Source of the DNA: Aspidapion aeneum
Lineage: Eukaryota; Arthropoda; Insecta; Coleoptera; Brentidae
NCBI GenBank assembly: GCA_963576565.1
Contig: OY755046.1
Coordinates: 64,825,379-64,889,378 of the forward strand
DNA length: 64,000 nucleotides
Reading direction: 5' to 3'
Position numbers and translations under genes: made by a program. Shown here piece after piece: positions 1-11,400 of this stretch. Within the stretch, counting starts at the first letter, position 1. Every line of letters starts with the position of its first letter. The notes under the pieces are model-generated. The model had not been told where the DNA came from and did not search any database. It saw only the letters and a program-made list of their open reading frames with translations.

Positions 1-481
1 ATAAATAATTACTTATTTTACCTTGAAAATTACATAATAAAAACCAGCCCCCAGGGCCCCCTACTGCACTAGTCCCTGAATTTTTGAAAAGAACTCAAGG
101 TCACTAAGAAGATCCATTGTTTAAAGTAAAACTCAGCATGGGTTCCTTTGTAATGGGTACTAACCATTTATTTAAGAGGTTGGTTCAAAAGGTCTTTTGT
201 TATTCAAATGTTTTTTGAAGATTAAATAAAAATGAGAACCGCTTTAGCCTATACAGAGTGTCCCAAATTCGATTTTTTTTAAGATGATTAAAGAGAGGTA
301 GCAAACATAGCAAGCCCTTTTTAAGCTACAGCGGTTTTTAAGAAATTTTGGATTTGGAGCAATTTTTATTAAAAGGGTTTTAACTTAAAAACTGCTAATA
401 TTTGAGAAAATCTGTAACAACATAAAATAAAGACTAATTAATGGGCTATAAAATGAGGTATAATTGAGTTCTCTGGGTAGT

Positions 482-601
482 ACCAATGTTTACAAGATTG
501 GGTCATAGTTATATAATCAAAGGTAGTATGCTTGCTGAGATATGAACTCTGAACTATTAGCAGTACCTTTGATTATATAACTCGGTCTTGTAAACATTGG
601 C
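482..601. repeat. Pair of ~36-43-bp inverted inserts within array unit 1
   Basis: CCAATGTTTACAAGA at 483 reappears inverted as TCTTGTAAACATTGG at 586-600. The arms share the ATATAATCAAAGG motif. Between them lies ordinary array sequence (GCTTGCTGAGATATGAACTC), which the other units have without either insert. Each insert follows an AGTAC, and AGTA is repeated at its far side. Confidence 0.65.
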
Positions 602-1990
602 AGTACACAAGTTAAATTTAGTCTTTAGTCAAAAATAAGCAGTTTCTAAGTTAAAATTAATTCATAATGACTGCGAAATGTTTGGCCTATAACTTAAAAA
701 CAATTTGTCTGACGAAAAAACGTATTAAAGTGCTTTTGTAGGAAATTTTATTATCTTTAACTTTTGTTTAAAACTTTTTTTTCTCAAATGTACAGGAACC
801 AAATAATTTTAAAAAAACTATTTCCTGCACACTAAATCCAAGGTGGTCGGGGGAGCCGCCCCCCACAATGTCGAAAACTTAATTTTTTTTAGGATTTGAA
901 TGTGAAATTCTATAATGACTGGACTATTAGATCTATCCATACCCTTAACACTCTTTATATTCGTAAATGAGTGGAAATTTCAATAGCTTATTGAGAGATA
1001 CATGTAGTTTGGATAGACAGCTGTGTTTAAACTGTAGAACACAACCCTTTTACCCAAAAATATGTAACAAAAATCGATAATTTGTGTATTAGAAATTGAC
1101 CCTACTTATTATAGCAAAGAGACAACCCCTGAATTTTTCAATAGATTACTTTATCCTTTACTGATTCGAAAATTGGCTCCAATAACAACCCTTTTTAATA
1201 GTAGTATTTAAATTTTATAAGTAAAGGTTAAAAAAATTTACTTTTTTAAACAACCACACAAGTAGTCTCTTTAAGTACTAATTTTCAGAAGTCCAATACC
1301 AATAGGTATAAAGAAGGCTTAAATATTGTGTGAAGGAAATGTTTTTTTTTAATTACTTGGTTTCTGCACATTCTAGAAAAAAAAGTTTTAAACAGAAGTT
1401 AAAGACAATAAAATGACAATACTTGCTTTAATAATTTTTTTATCAGATGAATGGTTTTCGAGGTATGAAGCTACACATTTCGCCGCCATTTTGGATTTTG
1501 TGGTAATTTTTTTTTAAGGGGCAATAACTTAGAAACTGCTAATATTTGAGAAAATCTGTAATAACATAAAATAAAGACTTATTAATAGCCTACAAAATGA
1601 GTTGTCTAGGTAGTACCCTTGCTAAGATACGAATCCTGAATTTTTAGCAGTACACACGTTAAACTTAGTCTTTAGCTTATGTTACTACAATTATTGTTTT
1701 AAAAAATAAGCAGTTTCTAAGTTAAAGGCCACTAAAAAAAATGGACAAAATCCAAAATGGCTGCGAAATGTTTAGCCTTATAACTCAAAAACAATTTGTC
1801 TGACGAAAAAATGTATTAAAGTGCTTTTGTAGGAAATTTTATTGTCTTTAACTTTTGTTTAAAACTTTTTTTTCTAAAATGTTCAGAAACAAAATAATTT
1901 AAAAAAAAGCCCTTTTTGTGCACGCTCAATCCAAGATGGTAGGGGGAGCCGGCCCGGTCGAAAATTCAATTTTTTTTTAGGACTTCAATT

Positions 1991-2165
1991 GAAGGGGTAA
2001 GAATAAAAAGGGTACAAGTGCATTTTTTTTAAATTATGGGATAACTTAAAATCTATTGAATCCTTTTTATTCTAATAAAAATACATCTAAACTTTTGGGA
2101 AACATAGTTAATTATCTCATAATTTTAAAAAAATGCACTTGTACCCTTTTTATTTTTACCCCTTC
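1991..2165. mobile_element. Foldback element in array unit 2 (deleted form)
   Basis: Starts GAAGGGGTAAGAATAAAAAG and ends with its reverse complement CTTTTTATTTTTACCCCTTC. Compared with the fuller copy in unit 4 it lacks an internal piece on the left arm, the same deletion as in unit 3. Arms are rich in GGGTACAAGTGCA. No coding capacity; it looks like a palindromic MITE. Confidence 0.75.
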
Positions 2166-3293
2166 AACTATTAACATAATATGTCAAAATCGCACACCAC
2201 CACCTTTTGCAAGCTATAATTCTATAATGACTGGATTATTAGATCTATCCATACCTTTAACACCTCTTCTATTTGTAAATGAGTGGAAATTTCAATAGCT
2301 TATTGAGAGAGATACATTTGGTTTGAATAAACAGCTGTGTTGAACTCTAGAACACAACCCTTTTACCCAAAAATATGTAACAAAAATCGATAACTTGTGT
2401 ATTAGAAATCGACCCTACGTATTATAAGCAAAGAGAGACAACCCCTGAATTTTTCAATAGATTAATTCTTCCTTTACTGATTTTAAAATTGGCTCCAATA
2501 ACAATCCTTAATAATAGTAAATATTTAAATTTAATTTTTATATGTAAAAGTTAAAAAAAAAATATCTTTTTTAACCAACTACACAAGTAGTCCTTTTAAG
2601 TACTAATTTTTAGCAGTCCAATACCAATAGGTATAGAGAAGGCTTGGATTTTGTGTGTAGGAAATGAATTTTTTACAATTACTTGGTTCCTGTACATTCT
2701 AGAAAAAAACGTTTTAAACAGAAGTTAAAGACAATAAAATTTCCTACAAAAGCGCTTTAATATTTTTTTTGCCAGATGAATGGTTTTCGAGTTATGAGGC
2801 TACACATTTCACCGCCAGCTTGGATTTTGGACAATTTTTTTTTAAGGAGCAATAACTGAAAAACTGCTAATATTTGAGAAAATTTGTAATAACATAAAGT
2901 AAAGACTAATTATTAGCCTATAAAATGAGATATAATTGAGTTGTCTGGGTTGTACCCTTGCTGAGACAAGAACTCTGAAGTTTTAGCTGTACACAAGTTA
3001 AATTTAGTCTAGCAGTTTCTAAGTTAAAAGCCGCTAAAAAAAAATTGGACAAAATCCAAAATGGCTGCGAAATGTTTAGCCTTATAACTCAAAAACAATT
3101 TGTCTGACGAAAAAATGTATTAAAGTGCCATTGTAGGAAATTTTATTGTCTTTAACTTTTGTTTAAAACTTTTTTTTTTAAAATGTACAGAAACAAAATA
3201 ATTAAAAAAAAACCCTTTTTGTGCACACTCAATCCAAGATCGTAGGGGGAGCCGGCCCGGTCGAAAATTAAATTTTTTTTTAGGACTTCAATT

Positions 3294-3463
3294 GAAGGGG
3301 TAAGAATAAAAAGGGTACAAGTGAATTTTTTTAAATTATGGGATAACCTAAAATCTATTGAATCCTTTTTATTCTAATAAAAATACATCTAAACTTTTGG
3401 GAAACATAGTTATCTCATAATTTTAAAAAAATGCACTTGTACCCTTTTTATTTTTACCCCTTT
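3294..3463. mobile_element. Foldback element in array unit 3 (deleted form)
   Basis: Same GAAGGGGTAAG...CTTTTTATTTTTACCCC ends as the unit 2 copy and the same internal deletion. The two units therefore probably share one ancestor by tandem duplication rather than separate insertions. Confidence 0.75.
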
Positions 3464-4545
3464 AACTATTAACATAATATGTCAAAATCGCGCACCACCA
3501 CCTTTTGCAAGCTATAATTTTATAATGACTGGATTATTAGATCTATCCATACCTTTGACACCTCTTATATTTGTTAATGAGTGGAAATTCCAATAGCTTA
3601 TTGAGAGAGATACATTTGGTTTCAATAAACAGCTGTGTTGAACTCTAGAACACAACCCTTTTACCCAAAAATATGTAACAAAAATCGATAATTTTTGTAT
3701 TAGAAATCGACCCTACTTATTATAAGCAAAGAGAGACAACCCCTGAATTTTTCAATAGATTAATTCTTCCTTTACTGATTTTAAAATTGGCTCCAATAAC
3801 AACCCTTAATAATAGTAAATATTTAAATTTAATTTTTATATGTACAGGTTAAAAAAAATATCTTTTTGAACCAACTACACAAGTAGTGCCTTTTAAGTAC
3901 TCATTTTTAGAAGTCCAATACCAATAGGTACAGAGATGGCTTGGATTTAGTATGTAGGAAATGGGTTTTTTACAATTACTTGGTTTCTGTACATTCTAGA
4001 AAAAAAAGTTATAATTTTTTTTATCTGATGAATGGTTCTGGAGTTATGAGGCTACACATTTCGCCGCCAGCTTGGATTTTGGACAATTTTTTTTTAAGGG
4101 GCAATAACTGAAAAACTGCTAATATTTGAGAAAATTTGTAATAACATAAAGTAAAGACTAATTATTAGCCTATAAAATGAGATATAATTGAGTTGTCTGG
4201 GTAGTACCCTTGCTGAGACAAGAACTCTGAAGTTTTAGCAGTACACAAGTTAAATTTAGTCTAGCAGTTTATAAGTTAAAAGCCGCTAAAAAAAATTGGA
4301 CAAAATCCAAACTGGTGGCGAAATGTTTAGCCTTTTAACTCAAAAACAATTTGTCTAACGAAAAAACGTATTAAAGTGCTTTTGTAGGAAATTTTATTGT
4401 CTTTAACTTTTGTTTAAAACTTTTTTTTCTAAAATGTACAGAAACAAAATAATTTAAAAAAAAACCCTTTTTGTGCACACTCAATCCAAGATCGTAGGGG
4501 GAGCCGGCCCGGTCGAAAATTAAATTTTTTTTTAGGACTTCAATT

Positions 4546-4801
4546 GAAGGGGTAAGAATAAAAAGGGTACAAGTGCATTTTTTTAAATTATGGGATAACT
4601 ACGTTTCCCTAAAGTTAAGGTTCATTTTTATTAGAATAAAAAGGATTCGAGTGATTTTAAGTACACCTAGTCTAGGTGTAAGTACCTAAAATCTATTGAA
4701 TCCTTTTTATTCTAATAAAAATGTACCTAAACTTTTGGGAAACCTAGTTATCTCATAATTCAAAAAAAATTAACTTGTACCCTTTTTATTCTTACCCCTT
4801 C
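4546..4801. mobile_element. Foldback element in array unit 4 (fuller form)
   Basis: Longest copy (about 256 bp) and nearly palindromic along its full length: GTTTCCCTAAAGTT on the left arm pairs with the AACTTTTGGGAAAC segment on the right, with AGTACACCTAGTCTAGGTG at the centre. It appears to be the ancestral form from which the shorter copies at 1991 and 3294 were deleted. Confidence 0.75.
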
Positions 4802-5299
4802 AATTATTAACTTAATATGTCAGAATCGCGCACCACCACCTTTTGCAAGCTAAAATTCTATAATGACTGGACTATTAGATCTATCCATACCTTTAATACC
4901 TCTTATATTTGTAAATTAGTGGAAATTTCAATAGCTTATTGATAGAGATATGTGGTTTGAATAAACAGCTGTGTTGAACTCTAGAAGACAACCCTTTTAC
5001 CCAAAAATATGTAACAAAAATCGATAATTTTTGTATTAGAAATCGACCCTACTTATGATAAGCAAAGAGAGACAACCCCTGAATTTTTCAATAGATTAAT
5101 TCAGCCTTTACTGATTCGAAAATTGGCTCCAATAACAACCCTTTATAATAATAGGTATCAGATACAATCATTCAATGAACTGAATATCTTTTTAAATATT
5201 ATTTTTATAGGTAAAGGTTAAAACAAATTACTTTTTTAAACCACCACACAAGTAGTCCCTTTAACTACTAATTTTTCGAGGTCCAATACCAATAGTATA

Positions 5300-5994
5300 C
5301 AGGATGTCCCATAACTTAGGGGCCATAGGCCAACAGGTGATAGAGGAGGTCATTTCTGAAAAAAAGTTCATATAATGCATGGCTTAGAACTCTTTCTTTT
5401 TCTAGATACAGAGCATCAAAGTTGGCAATTTTTTTAACTTTTTTGATAATAACTTAAAAAAAAAAGATAGTAAAAATATGAAATTAGGTAAAGTCGTGTA
5501 TTGGAACAAGAGCAATAAGTTGAAATAAAAATGATTAATAAAAAAATTATGCGGTCAATTTTTGTTATAAAAAACTATTTTTTTGACATAAAATTTTATG
5601 AATGCCAGATTAAATGCAATGTTTTTCTTGATATTTTTAATTATTAAAATTAAGTCTCTAAGAAGATATGATAATAAAATATTTTTAATGTTTTTTAAAA
5701 GAATAAACAAGCAAAAATGTACATTTTTAAAAATTTATAATTTTTTATACATTTCTGGAGGTTATTTTGACAGCATGTATCTCCTCAAGTTGTAACTTTA
5801 TCAAAAAAAAGGAATACTACAATTTTGAATCACAATTAGCTGAGTATTTATTTGCCCCCCACTCCTCTAACTTTAAAAATCCTATATCTTAAAAACAGAT
5901 GTGTGTTGACCCCCATGTTATATAAACTTTCTTATCAGAAATAACCTCCTCTATCACCTGCTGTAGTATGGCCCCTAGGTCATGGGATACTCTG
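5300..5994. mobile_element. TIR element, CAGGATGTCCCAT ends, TA duplication
   Basis: Left end CAGGATGTCCCATAACTTAG, with GGCCATA and GGTGATAGAGGAGGT following. The right end is the imperfect inverse (ACCTCCTCTATCACCTG ... CATGGGATACTCTG). TA dinucleotides lie at 5298-5299 and 5995-5996, and it sits inside the last 1.3-kb array unit. The 65-codon frame at 5598-5795 resembles nothing known and is AT-rich, so the element is read as non-autonomous, with Tc1/mariner-type target choice inferred from TA only. Confidence 0.7.
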
Positions 5995-5998
5995 TATA

Positions 5999-6275
5999 GT
6001 CCTTGCCATACTCAGTTACACGTTTGTGACTTTGACATGAAATAAACATATTTCCTAACCGGAAATGTATTAAAAAGTAAATATGTCATGTTGGTATAAA
6101 ATTAAAGGTAAAACTGTTATTGTCTCTGGATAAAAAGGTTGACAAAAAAAACGCACTGATAAAAAACAACTCAAAGACTTGCCTTTTTTCAGATTTTTTT
6201 TATTGCTGTCAGTATGCATATAATAAATAAAGAGGTTGGAAATGTCACAAAAGTGTCATGGCCTATGGCAAGGAC
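5999..6275. mobile_element. MITE with GTCCTTGCCAT termini, copy 1
   Basis: GTCCTTGCCATA at the left and TATGGCAAGGAC at the right form a terminal inverted repeat flanked by TA (5997-5998 and 6276-6277). A second copy lies at 24061-24364 in opposite orientation and shares the internal segments AACATATTTCCTAACC / GGTTAAGAAATATGTT and ATTAAAGGTAAAACTGT. Confidence 0.8.
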
Positions 6276-6310
6276 TATTATAGAAGGCTATTGGGATTGT
6301 CAAAAAAAAA

Positions 6311-7013
6311 ACATTTTTGTTCTACTCACAATGAATTATGTGGTTCAAAAAGAACCAAATTTTGGAGTGGTATCTCAAAAACCGTTTTAGTATAGTTTTG
6401 GATTTATTAGATATTTTCAAAAACGCAAATACTGAATACAAAATTACTATAGAGTCATATGTTGAAAACGCCTGTAGATATTTTTCATTTCGATACAGCT
6501 TCTGTTTAGTTTACATCCAATAAGAACATTTTTCCTAAATACTTTTAGGTTGAAAAATTAGATATTCAATCAAAAATGATGTCATTAGATTACTGGGTCA
6601 CTTTCTCCCCTTATTTTTTATTCATCTGTTCACCCCTTACTACTAGTTATTTGAATGATCTAAATAAGGGTGTTGTCTGTCTCCCCCTGTTGGTTTGCCC
6701 CTGTTGAACTTTTTCACCCTCCCTTATTCATACATTTTTAATTTTCTCTGAGGGTGGTTTTTTTTACCAGTAATTTTAATGGAGAGTACCTACTGTATTT
6801 ATACCTCCTGCAAAACAATTAAAATATTTTATTAAATTACTTAATTATGGCTAATATTTATAAATTATACTTTTACGTAGTATATATTACTTTATGATTA
6901 TGGTTTATAAATTATTAAATTACCTAGTTATGTCTAATATTTATTAATTATGGTTTATTTCCATCGGCGGATCCTGGATTTCAGGAGGGGAGGAGACAAG
7001 GAAACAGCAAAAA
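6311..7013. other. AT-rich stretch without a recognised gene
   Basis: The region contains short open frames only, such as 61 codons at 6338-6523 with no recognisable domain, and runs such as TTATGGCTAATATTTATAAATT repeated loosely near 6845 and 6925. CGGCGGATCCTGGATTTCAG at 6964 resembles the end of a hAT-like element, but I could not find a partner end. Confidence 0.5.
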
Positions 7014-7790
7014 CAACAAAATATTTTTCTTTTGATATTATAATTTTTTTTGAAAGCTAAATAACATTTTTTTTCGTGATCTTAAAAAATAACCCGAATT
7101 TATGGATGCCAATTAAGTGCTAACCGTGGACTTGGCCCACTTCGATGATACATCGTTTAAAAGATAATTTAATTTTCTGTAATAAAGTTTATTAAACACT
7201 TTCTGTAAAATGCTTACCTTTTGAGAAAATTACATAAAACTGAATAATTTCGGTTTATTTTGCATATACTATGGAAATACATAGGAAACGAGTGTACTGC
7301 TAACACTTCAGAGTTCGTATCTTGGCAAGGGTACTACTAAGAGGACTCAGTGATGTCTTATTTTATAGGCTATTAGGCTAAAGAAACAGTAAAAACAAAA
7401 AATGTTTTTCTTTTGGTATTATAAGTCTGAGCTTAGTTTTTTTTTTTTAAAACTGAATAAAACCTAAAAAAACATTTTTTTTTTCGCAATCTTAAAATAT
7501 AACCCTAAATTATGGATGCCAAGTAAGTGCTAACCGTGGACTTGGCTCACTTCGATGATACATCGTTTAAAAGATAATTTAATTTTCTATAATAAAGTTT
7601 ATTACACACTTTCTGTGAAATGCTTATCTTTTAAAAAAATTACATATAACTGAATAACTTTTTATTTTTGCATTTACTATGGAAGTACATAGGAAACGGG
7701 TGTACTGCTAACACTTCAGGGTTCGTACCTTAGTAAGGGTACTGCCCAGAGGACTCAGTGATGTCTCATTTTATAGGCTATTAGATGGTC
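7014..7790. repeat. Two direct copies of a ~375-bp segment, 410 bp apart
   Basis: TATGGATGCCAA, GTGCTAACCGTGGACTTGG, CACTTCGATGATACATCG and GAGGACTCAGTGATGTCT recur with a constant offset of about 410 bp (for example 7101 and 7511). The end portions (AACACTTCAGAGTTCGTAT...GGGTACT) are inverted relatives of the 1.3-kb array unit. Confidence 0.8.
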
Positions 7791-8085
7791 TTTATTTTAT
7801 GTTATTGCAGATTTTCTCAAAAATAAGCAGTTTTGAAGTTAAAGGCCACTAAATTAAAAAATTGGTCAAAATCCAAAATGGCAGCAAAATGTTTAGCGTC
7901 ATAACTCGAAAATTATTCGTCTGACAAAAAGGAAATTTTATTATCTTCAAATTTTGTTCAAAACTTTTTTTATTAAAAAGTACAGGGACCAAGTAATTTA
8001 AAAAAAACCTTTTTGTGCACACTAAATCCAAAAGGCGCCTTTTGCAAGCTGGGGCCTTTTTGTTCGCTTTAATGACTGGCCTACT
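7780..8085. repeat. Diverged partial copy of the 1.3-kb array unit
   Basis: It contains ATAAGCAGTTTTGAAGTTAA, GGTCAAAATCCAAAATGGC, TTTTGTGCACACTAAATCC and TAATGACTGGCC in the same order as the units at 0.35-6.3 kb. It shows that the family extends beyond the array. Confidence 0.75.
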
Positions 8086-8499
8086 TAAATCTAAAAAAAA
8101 TACGCAACTTGTTCCTGGACACGCTCATTATTTTAGTTTTTCTGGTTCTTTTCTGGATGATTCAAGAGTGCTTTTGAGGCATGTAATGGCCTGCAGCAGC
8201 TGCCTTTGACGATAAACTTATTTTGTTATTTTTCCTATCTTTTTCTGAGATTGTATCAAATACTTTTTCCATTTCCTATAACAGGGATTTTTTCCAATTT
8301 CCGAGTGGCCTCTAGGGTCCTATCAAAAAAGCATGTTACGACGAAAACAGGAAATAAGATCCAAATCGTAAAGTTGGAAAATTGGGGATCATACTGGTCA
8401 TCAAAGGTCCGGTTGTAAGTTAAATTTTTATTTATTTTTTGTAGTTGACTTTTTATATATTTTTGTTTTATATTTGTTTACATGAAAGACTAGGTCAAG
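8086..8499. other. No recognised gene
   Basis: Open frames of 64 and 70 codons overlap here, but neither carries a recognisable domain. I see no repeat partner within the window. Confidence 0.4.
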
Positions 8500-9250
8500 A
8501 AGAAGGAAAATTTATAGCAACCAGCGACTTGTTTTTTGGCAATTTTTTAGGAATCGCTGTATTTTTATTATTATGTCCTTAAACCACTGACATCGTGGTA
8601 ATTTTAATTTTGTGACTGGAAACAAATTTAGCATAGTATTTTTAATTTTTAAAAACACCAGTATCTCTAGTGTACGCTGGTGTCTTGTCTCTGTACAGTT
8701 GTCTTTGTCTTTCTCTTTCTCTGTAAAGCATTATGTCCTTACAGTTCAAACCAATCAACGGCAGACTGGGGATGCAAAGCAGGGTAGTTTTCAGCGATAC
8801 GAGAAGAATCGTTGGACGTCTTTAGTGGAATTTTTTAAGCATTTAAGGGGGGGTTTTCCACTGGGGAAATGTAAATTTGTATCAATTTTTAACTTGATTG
8901 CATTATTTACATACAAGAGTAAGATTAAGATAAAAAAAAATTCATTGCAACCAGCGACTTGTTTTATGTCTGATTTTCAGGAATCGCTGTATTTTTATTA
9001 AAGTTGTATTAGGTTAATCTGTCCTTAAACCACTAACATCGTAATAATTTAAATTTTGTGACAGAAAACAAATTTAGCAAAGTATTTTTAATTTTTAAAA
9101 ACACCCAGTTTAATTATTATTTGCAACGGATTTCGATGTCGACGTATCTCTGGTTTACGATGGTGTCTTGTTTCTTTGTCTAGATTGTTTAAAGTACAGT
9201 ATTTGTCTTTCTCTGTAAAGCATTATGACCTTAGAGTTCAAACCAATCCA
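8500..9250. repeat. Direct duplication, ~430-bp period
   Basis: GCAACCAGCGACTTGTTTT, GGAATCGCTGTATTTTTATT, CCTTAAACCACT and CTGTAAAGCATTATG occur in the same order near 8518-8740 and again near 8947-9230. A 129-codon open frame at 8612-9001 spans the junction and has no domain I recognise; it is a by-product of the repeat. Confidence 0.75.
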
Positions 9251-9437
9251 AAAAATCCAAAAATCTGTATTTTATATTATATTTTTTAAATAAATTCGGT
9301 AATAATATTACTAATTATTTCTTGATTTTTAATAAAAATAACTTTTAAAAAAATTGAAAATTGAAATTTTTTGGAAAAAAGCAGTAGAACATTTTTTGAT
9401 CACGATAAATCACAAAATTATTTGATGTTATCAAATT
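9251..9437. other. Very AT-rich spacer
   Basis: I see no coding frame and no repeat beyond poly-A/T runs. Confidence 0.5.
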
Positions 9438-9846
9438 TGTAATTTTTAAAATTCACAATTTTCCCCCACCCTTTAAACTTGACAAATGCTGTAACTTGAA
9501 AACAAAAAAATTTTGACTACTAGTTATTTGAACTGTTGTCTATTTTTCACTTTCACAACCAACCCTTATAAAGTATGGTGCATCATTTAAATTACACCCT
9601 GTATTTTCCTGCTTACAAAACTCTATTTAGCCTTCATTTTGAAACTAATTTTGTTAAGAATTTCACCCTCTTTGTCTATATTCAACTTCTCCCTTAGTTT
9701 TTACCCTTATTCTTTTTTAGCGAAATAATTTTTATATTTTCTACGCTTTAAAATAGATACATGTAGTATTTTCTGACTAGCCACGTTTAACCCTCTTTCA
9801 ACCCTCCCAGCCCCTTCGATCGTTCTATATATTTCACCCCCTTTAG
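9438..9846. repeat. Direct repeat, left copy (partner 10072-10487)
   Basis: TTTAAACTTGACAAATGCTG, GGTGCATCATTTAAATTACA, TTCACCCTCTTTGTCTATAT and TCAACCCTCCCAGCCCCTTC recur about 630 bp downstream with few changes, indicating a recent local duplication. Confidence 0.85.
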
Positions 9847-10071
9847 GTCATAAACAATAGATTAAAAAATTTACAAATTTATAGCTATTGCAAAGCCCCA
9901 GGCAAGTTTTTAACTAAACTTTTTGCGCAAGCCCTTTGCTTATTTAAACATGGATAAAAAGTAATGTATATTTGTAAAATTGTATTAAAAGTGTAAATAA
10001 ACAAAAAAAAAGGTTATTTGGCCACACTGGATCTCCTTAATCTGTAATTTTTTGGAAAATTGCAATAGAAA

Positions 10072-10487
10072 ATTTTAAAATTTACAATTTTCCCCCACCC
10101 TTTAAACTTGACAAATGCTGTAACTTAAAAACAAAAAACTTGTGACTACAAGTTATTTGAATTTTTGTCTATTTTTCACTCTCACCATCAACCCTTATAA
10201 AGTATGGTGCATCATTTAAATTACACCCTGTATTTTCTTGCTTACAAAACTCTATTTAGCCTTCATTTTGAAACTAATTTTGTTAAGAATTTCACCCTCT
10301 TTGTCTATATTCAACCTCTCCCTTAGCTTTTACCCTTATTCTTTTTTAGCGAAATAATTTTTATATTTTCTACGCTTTAAAACAGCTTCCCCAACATGTG
10401 GTATTTTCTGACTAGCCACGTTTAACCCTCTTTCAACCCTCCCAGCCCCTTCGAACGTTCTATATATTTCGCCCCCTAACTATACAC
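10072..10487. repeat. Direct repeat, right copy (partner 9438-9846)
   Basis: Nearly identical to the left copy. It ends at TATATATTTCGCCCCC, after which the two loci diverge. The 225 bp between the copies hold no recognisable gene. Confidence 0.85.
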
Positions 10488-10920
10488 TTTCAGGCTTTAC
10501 TCCCTTTGCGTCCCTTGCGGCCCATGGTTTGCATTTACCGCGCATCAAAGCTGGGGCCAATAGGTAATTCGTTTTTGAGAAGGAGTGGGGATTGAATCGA
10601 AAAGGGAGGGGGTGGTGAGAATCGCAGTGAGCTTAATTATGATAAATTAAAGATGGCAATATTTAATTTTGTGTTTTGAATTATGTACAAAAAACTTATG
10701 TACAAAATCTTTCATTATAAACGTTCCCTAAAGAAAAAGCATTTAAAATTAGGTATAGTTGTTTGCACATTTGACAGCACACGTTTATAGTTTACACAGT
10801 AAGTAGAAATTATATTTTTATTTAAATGGAAAACCTAGTATATTGTTTATTTTTCAAAATTTATTAAAAACTCCCTTGCATAGTGGGTTTGTTACGGTTT
10901 ATGAGATCTATCTATCTATC
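10488..10920. other. No gene recognised; locally GC-richer patch
   Basis: 10490-10620 is GC-rich for this window (TTGCGTCCCTTGCGGCCCAT, GGGAGGGGGTGGTGAGAATC), but no splice-bounded open frame is evident. A short (TATC)n run precedes the element at 10923. Confidence 0.4.
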
Positions 10921-10922
10921 TA

Positions 10923-11107
10923 CAGTCGAACCTCTCTAACTCGAACCTCTACAACTCGAACCCCTCTATAACTCGAACCTTTTAAGCGGTCCCTGCACTT
11001 TTTACATGTATTTTAACCTATGTAACTCGCGTTTCTATAACTCGAACTCTCCATAACTCGAACTGTTTTGGTTGTCCCTTCAGGTTCGAGTTATAGAGGT
11101 TCGACTG
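10923..11107. mobile_element. pogo/Tigger-like MITE
   Basis: Left end CAGTCGAACCTCTCTAACTC and right end GAGTTATAGAGGTTCGACTG are inverted, with TA at 10921-10922 and 11108-11109. The repeated AACTCGAAC motif and the CAGT start match the ends of pogo/Tigger elements. At 185 bp it cannot code for a transposase. Confidence 0.85.
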
Positions 11108-11109
11108 TA

Positions 11110-11400
11110 TTTAGCCTTCTTCGATCCATCTTTGGACATAGGCCTCCTCCAATATCTTCCAATCTTCTCTGTCTGTCGCCATGTTCATCCATCTAGTCCC
11201 CGCATGTTTCTTCAAATCGTTCCCTCATCTCATTTGGGGTCTTCCTCTACTTCTTTTATGTTCCCAGGGTCTCCATTTTACAATACATTTGTATCATCGA
11301 TCGTCTTGTTGTCTGATATTATGACCGGCAAGTTTCCATTTTTAGTTTGCTATTTCTCCTCTTACATCCCTTACTTTTGTTTTATTTCTTATCCATTCAT
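11110..11400 (-). pseudogene. RTE-like retrotransposon, reverse transcriptase C-terminus
   Basis: On the minus strand the frame reads through a stretch with GHNIRQQDDRW, SRGRPQMR and finally TDREDWKILEEAYVQRWIEE before a stop. This is the C-terminal tail typical of RTE-group reverse transcriptases, downstream of the catalytic domain. At least one in-frame stop (after GEIAN) and a missing 5' part show a dead, 5'-truncated copy. Its 3' end abuts the pogo-like MITE. A second copy of the same family lies at 31853-32584 on the other strand. Family assignment comes from the conserved tail and is fairly secure at group level. Confidence 0.75.

Larger units (their letters stand above)
350..6310. repeat. 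Tandem array of ~1.3-kb units (about four copies)
   Basis: A block beginning ATAATGACTGGACTATTAG recurs near 914, 2223, 3523 and 4859, about 1.3 kb apart. It is followed each time by the same GTGGAAATTTCAATAGC, ACAACCCTTTTACCC and TTGGCTCCAATAACAA landmarks. Units 2 to 4 carry an inserted foldback that unit 1 lacks. The last unit is interrupted at CCAATAG (5291) by two other elements and resumes near 6278 with TATAGAAGGC. No reading frame is conserved between units, so I treat it as a non-coding satellite-like or degenerate transposon array. The stretch 1-350 looks like the decayed edge of the array and holds nothing else I recognise. Confidence 0.85.

Noticed and set aside
8612..9001. 129-codon frame as a gene
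   Set aside because: It spans the junction of a local direct duplication, has low-complexity phenylalanine/serine-rich residues and no domain.
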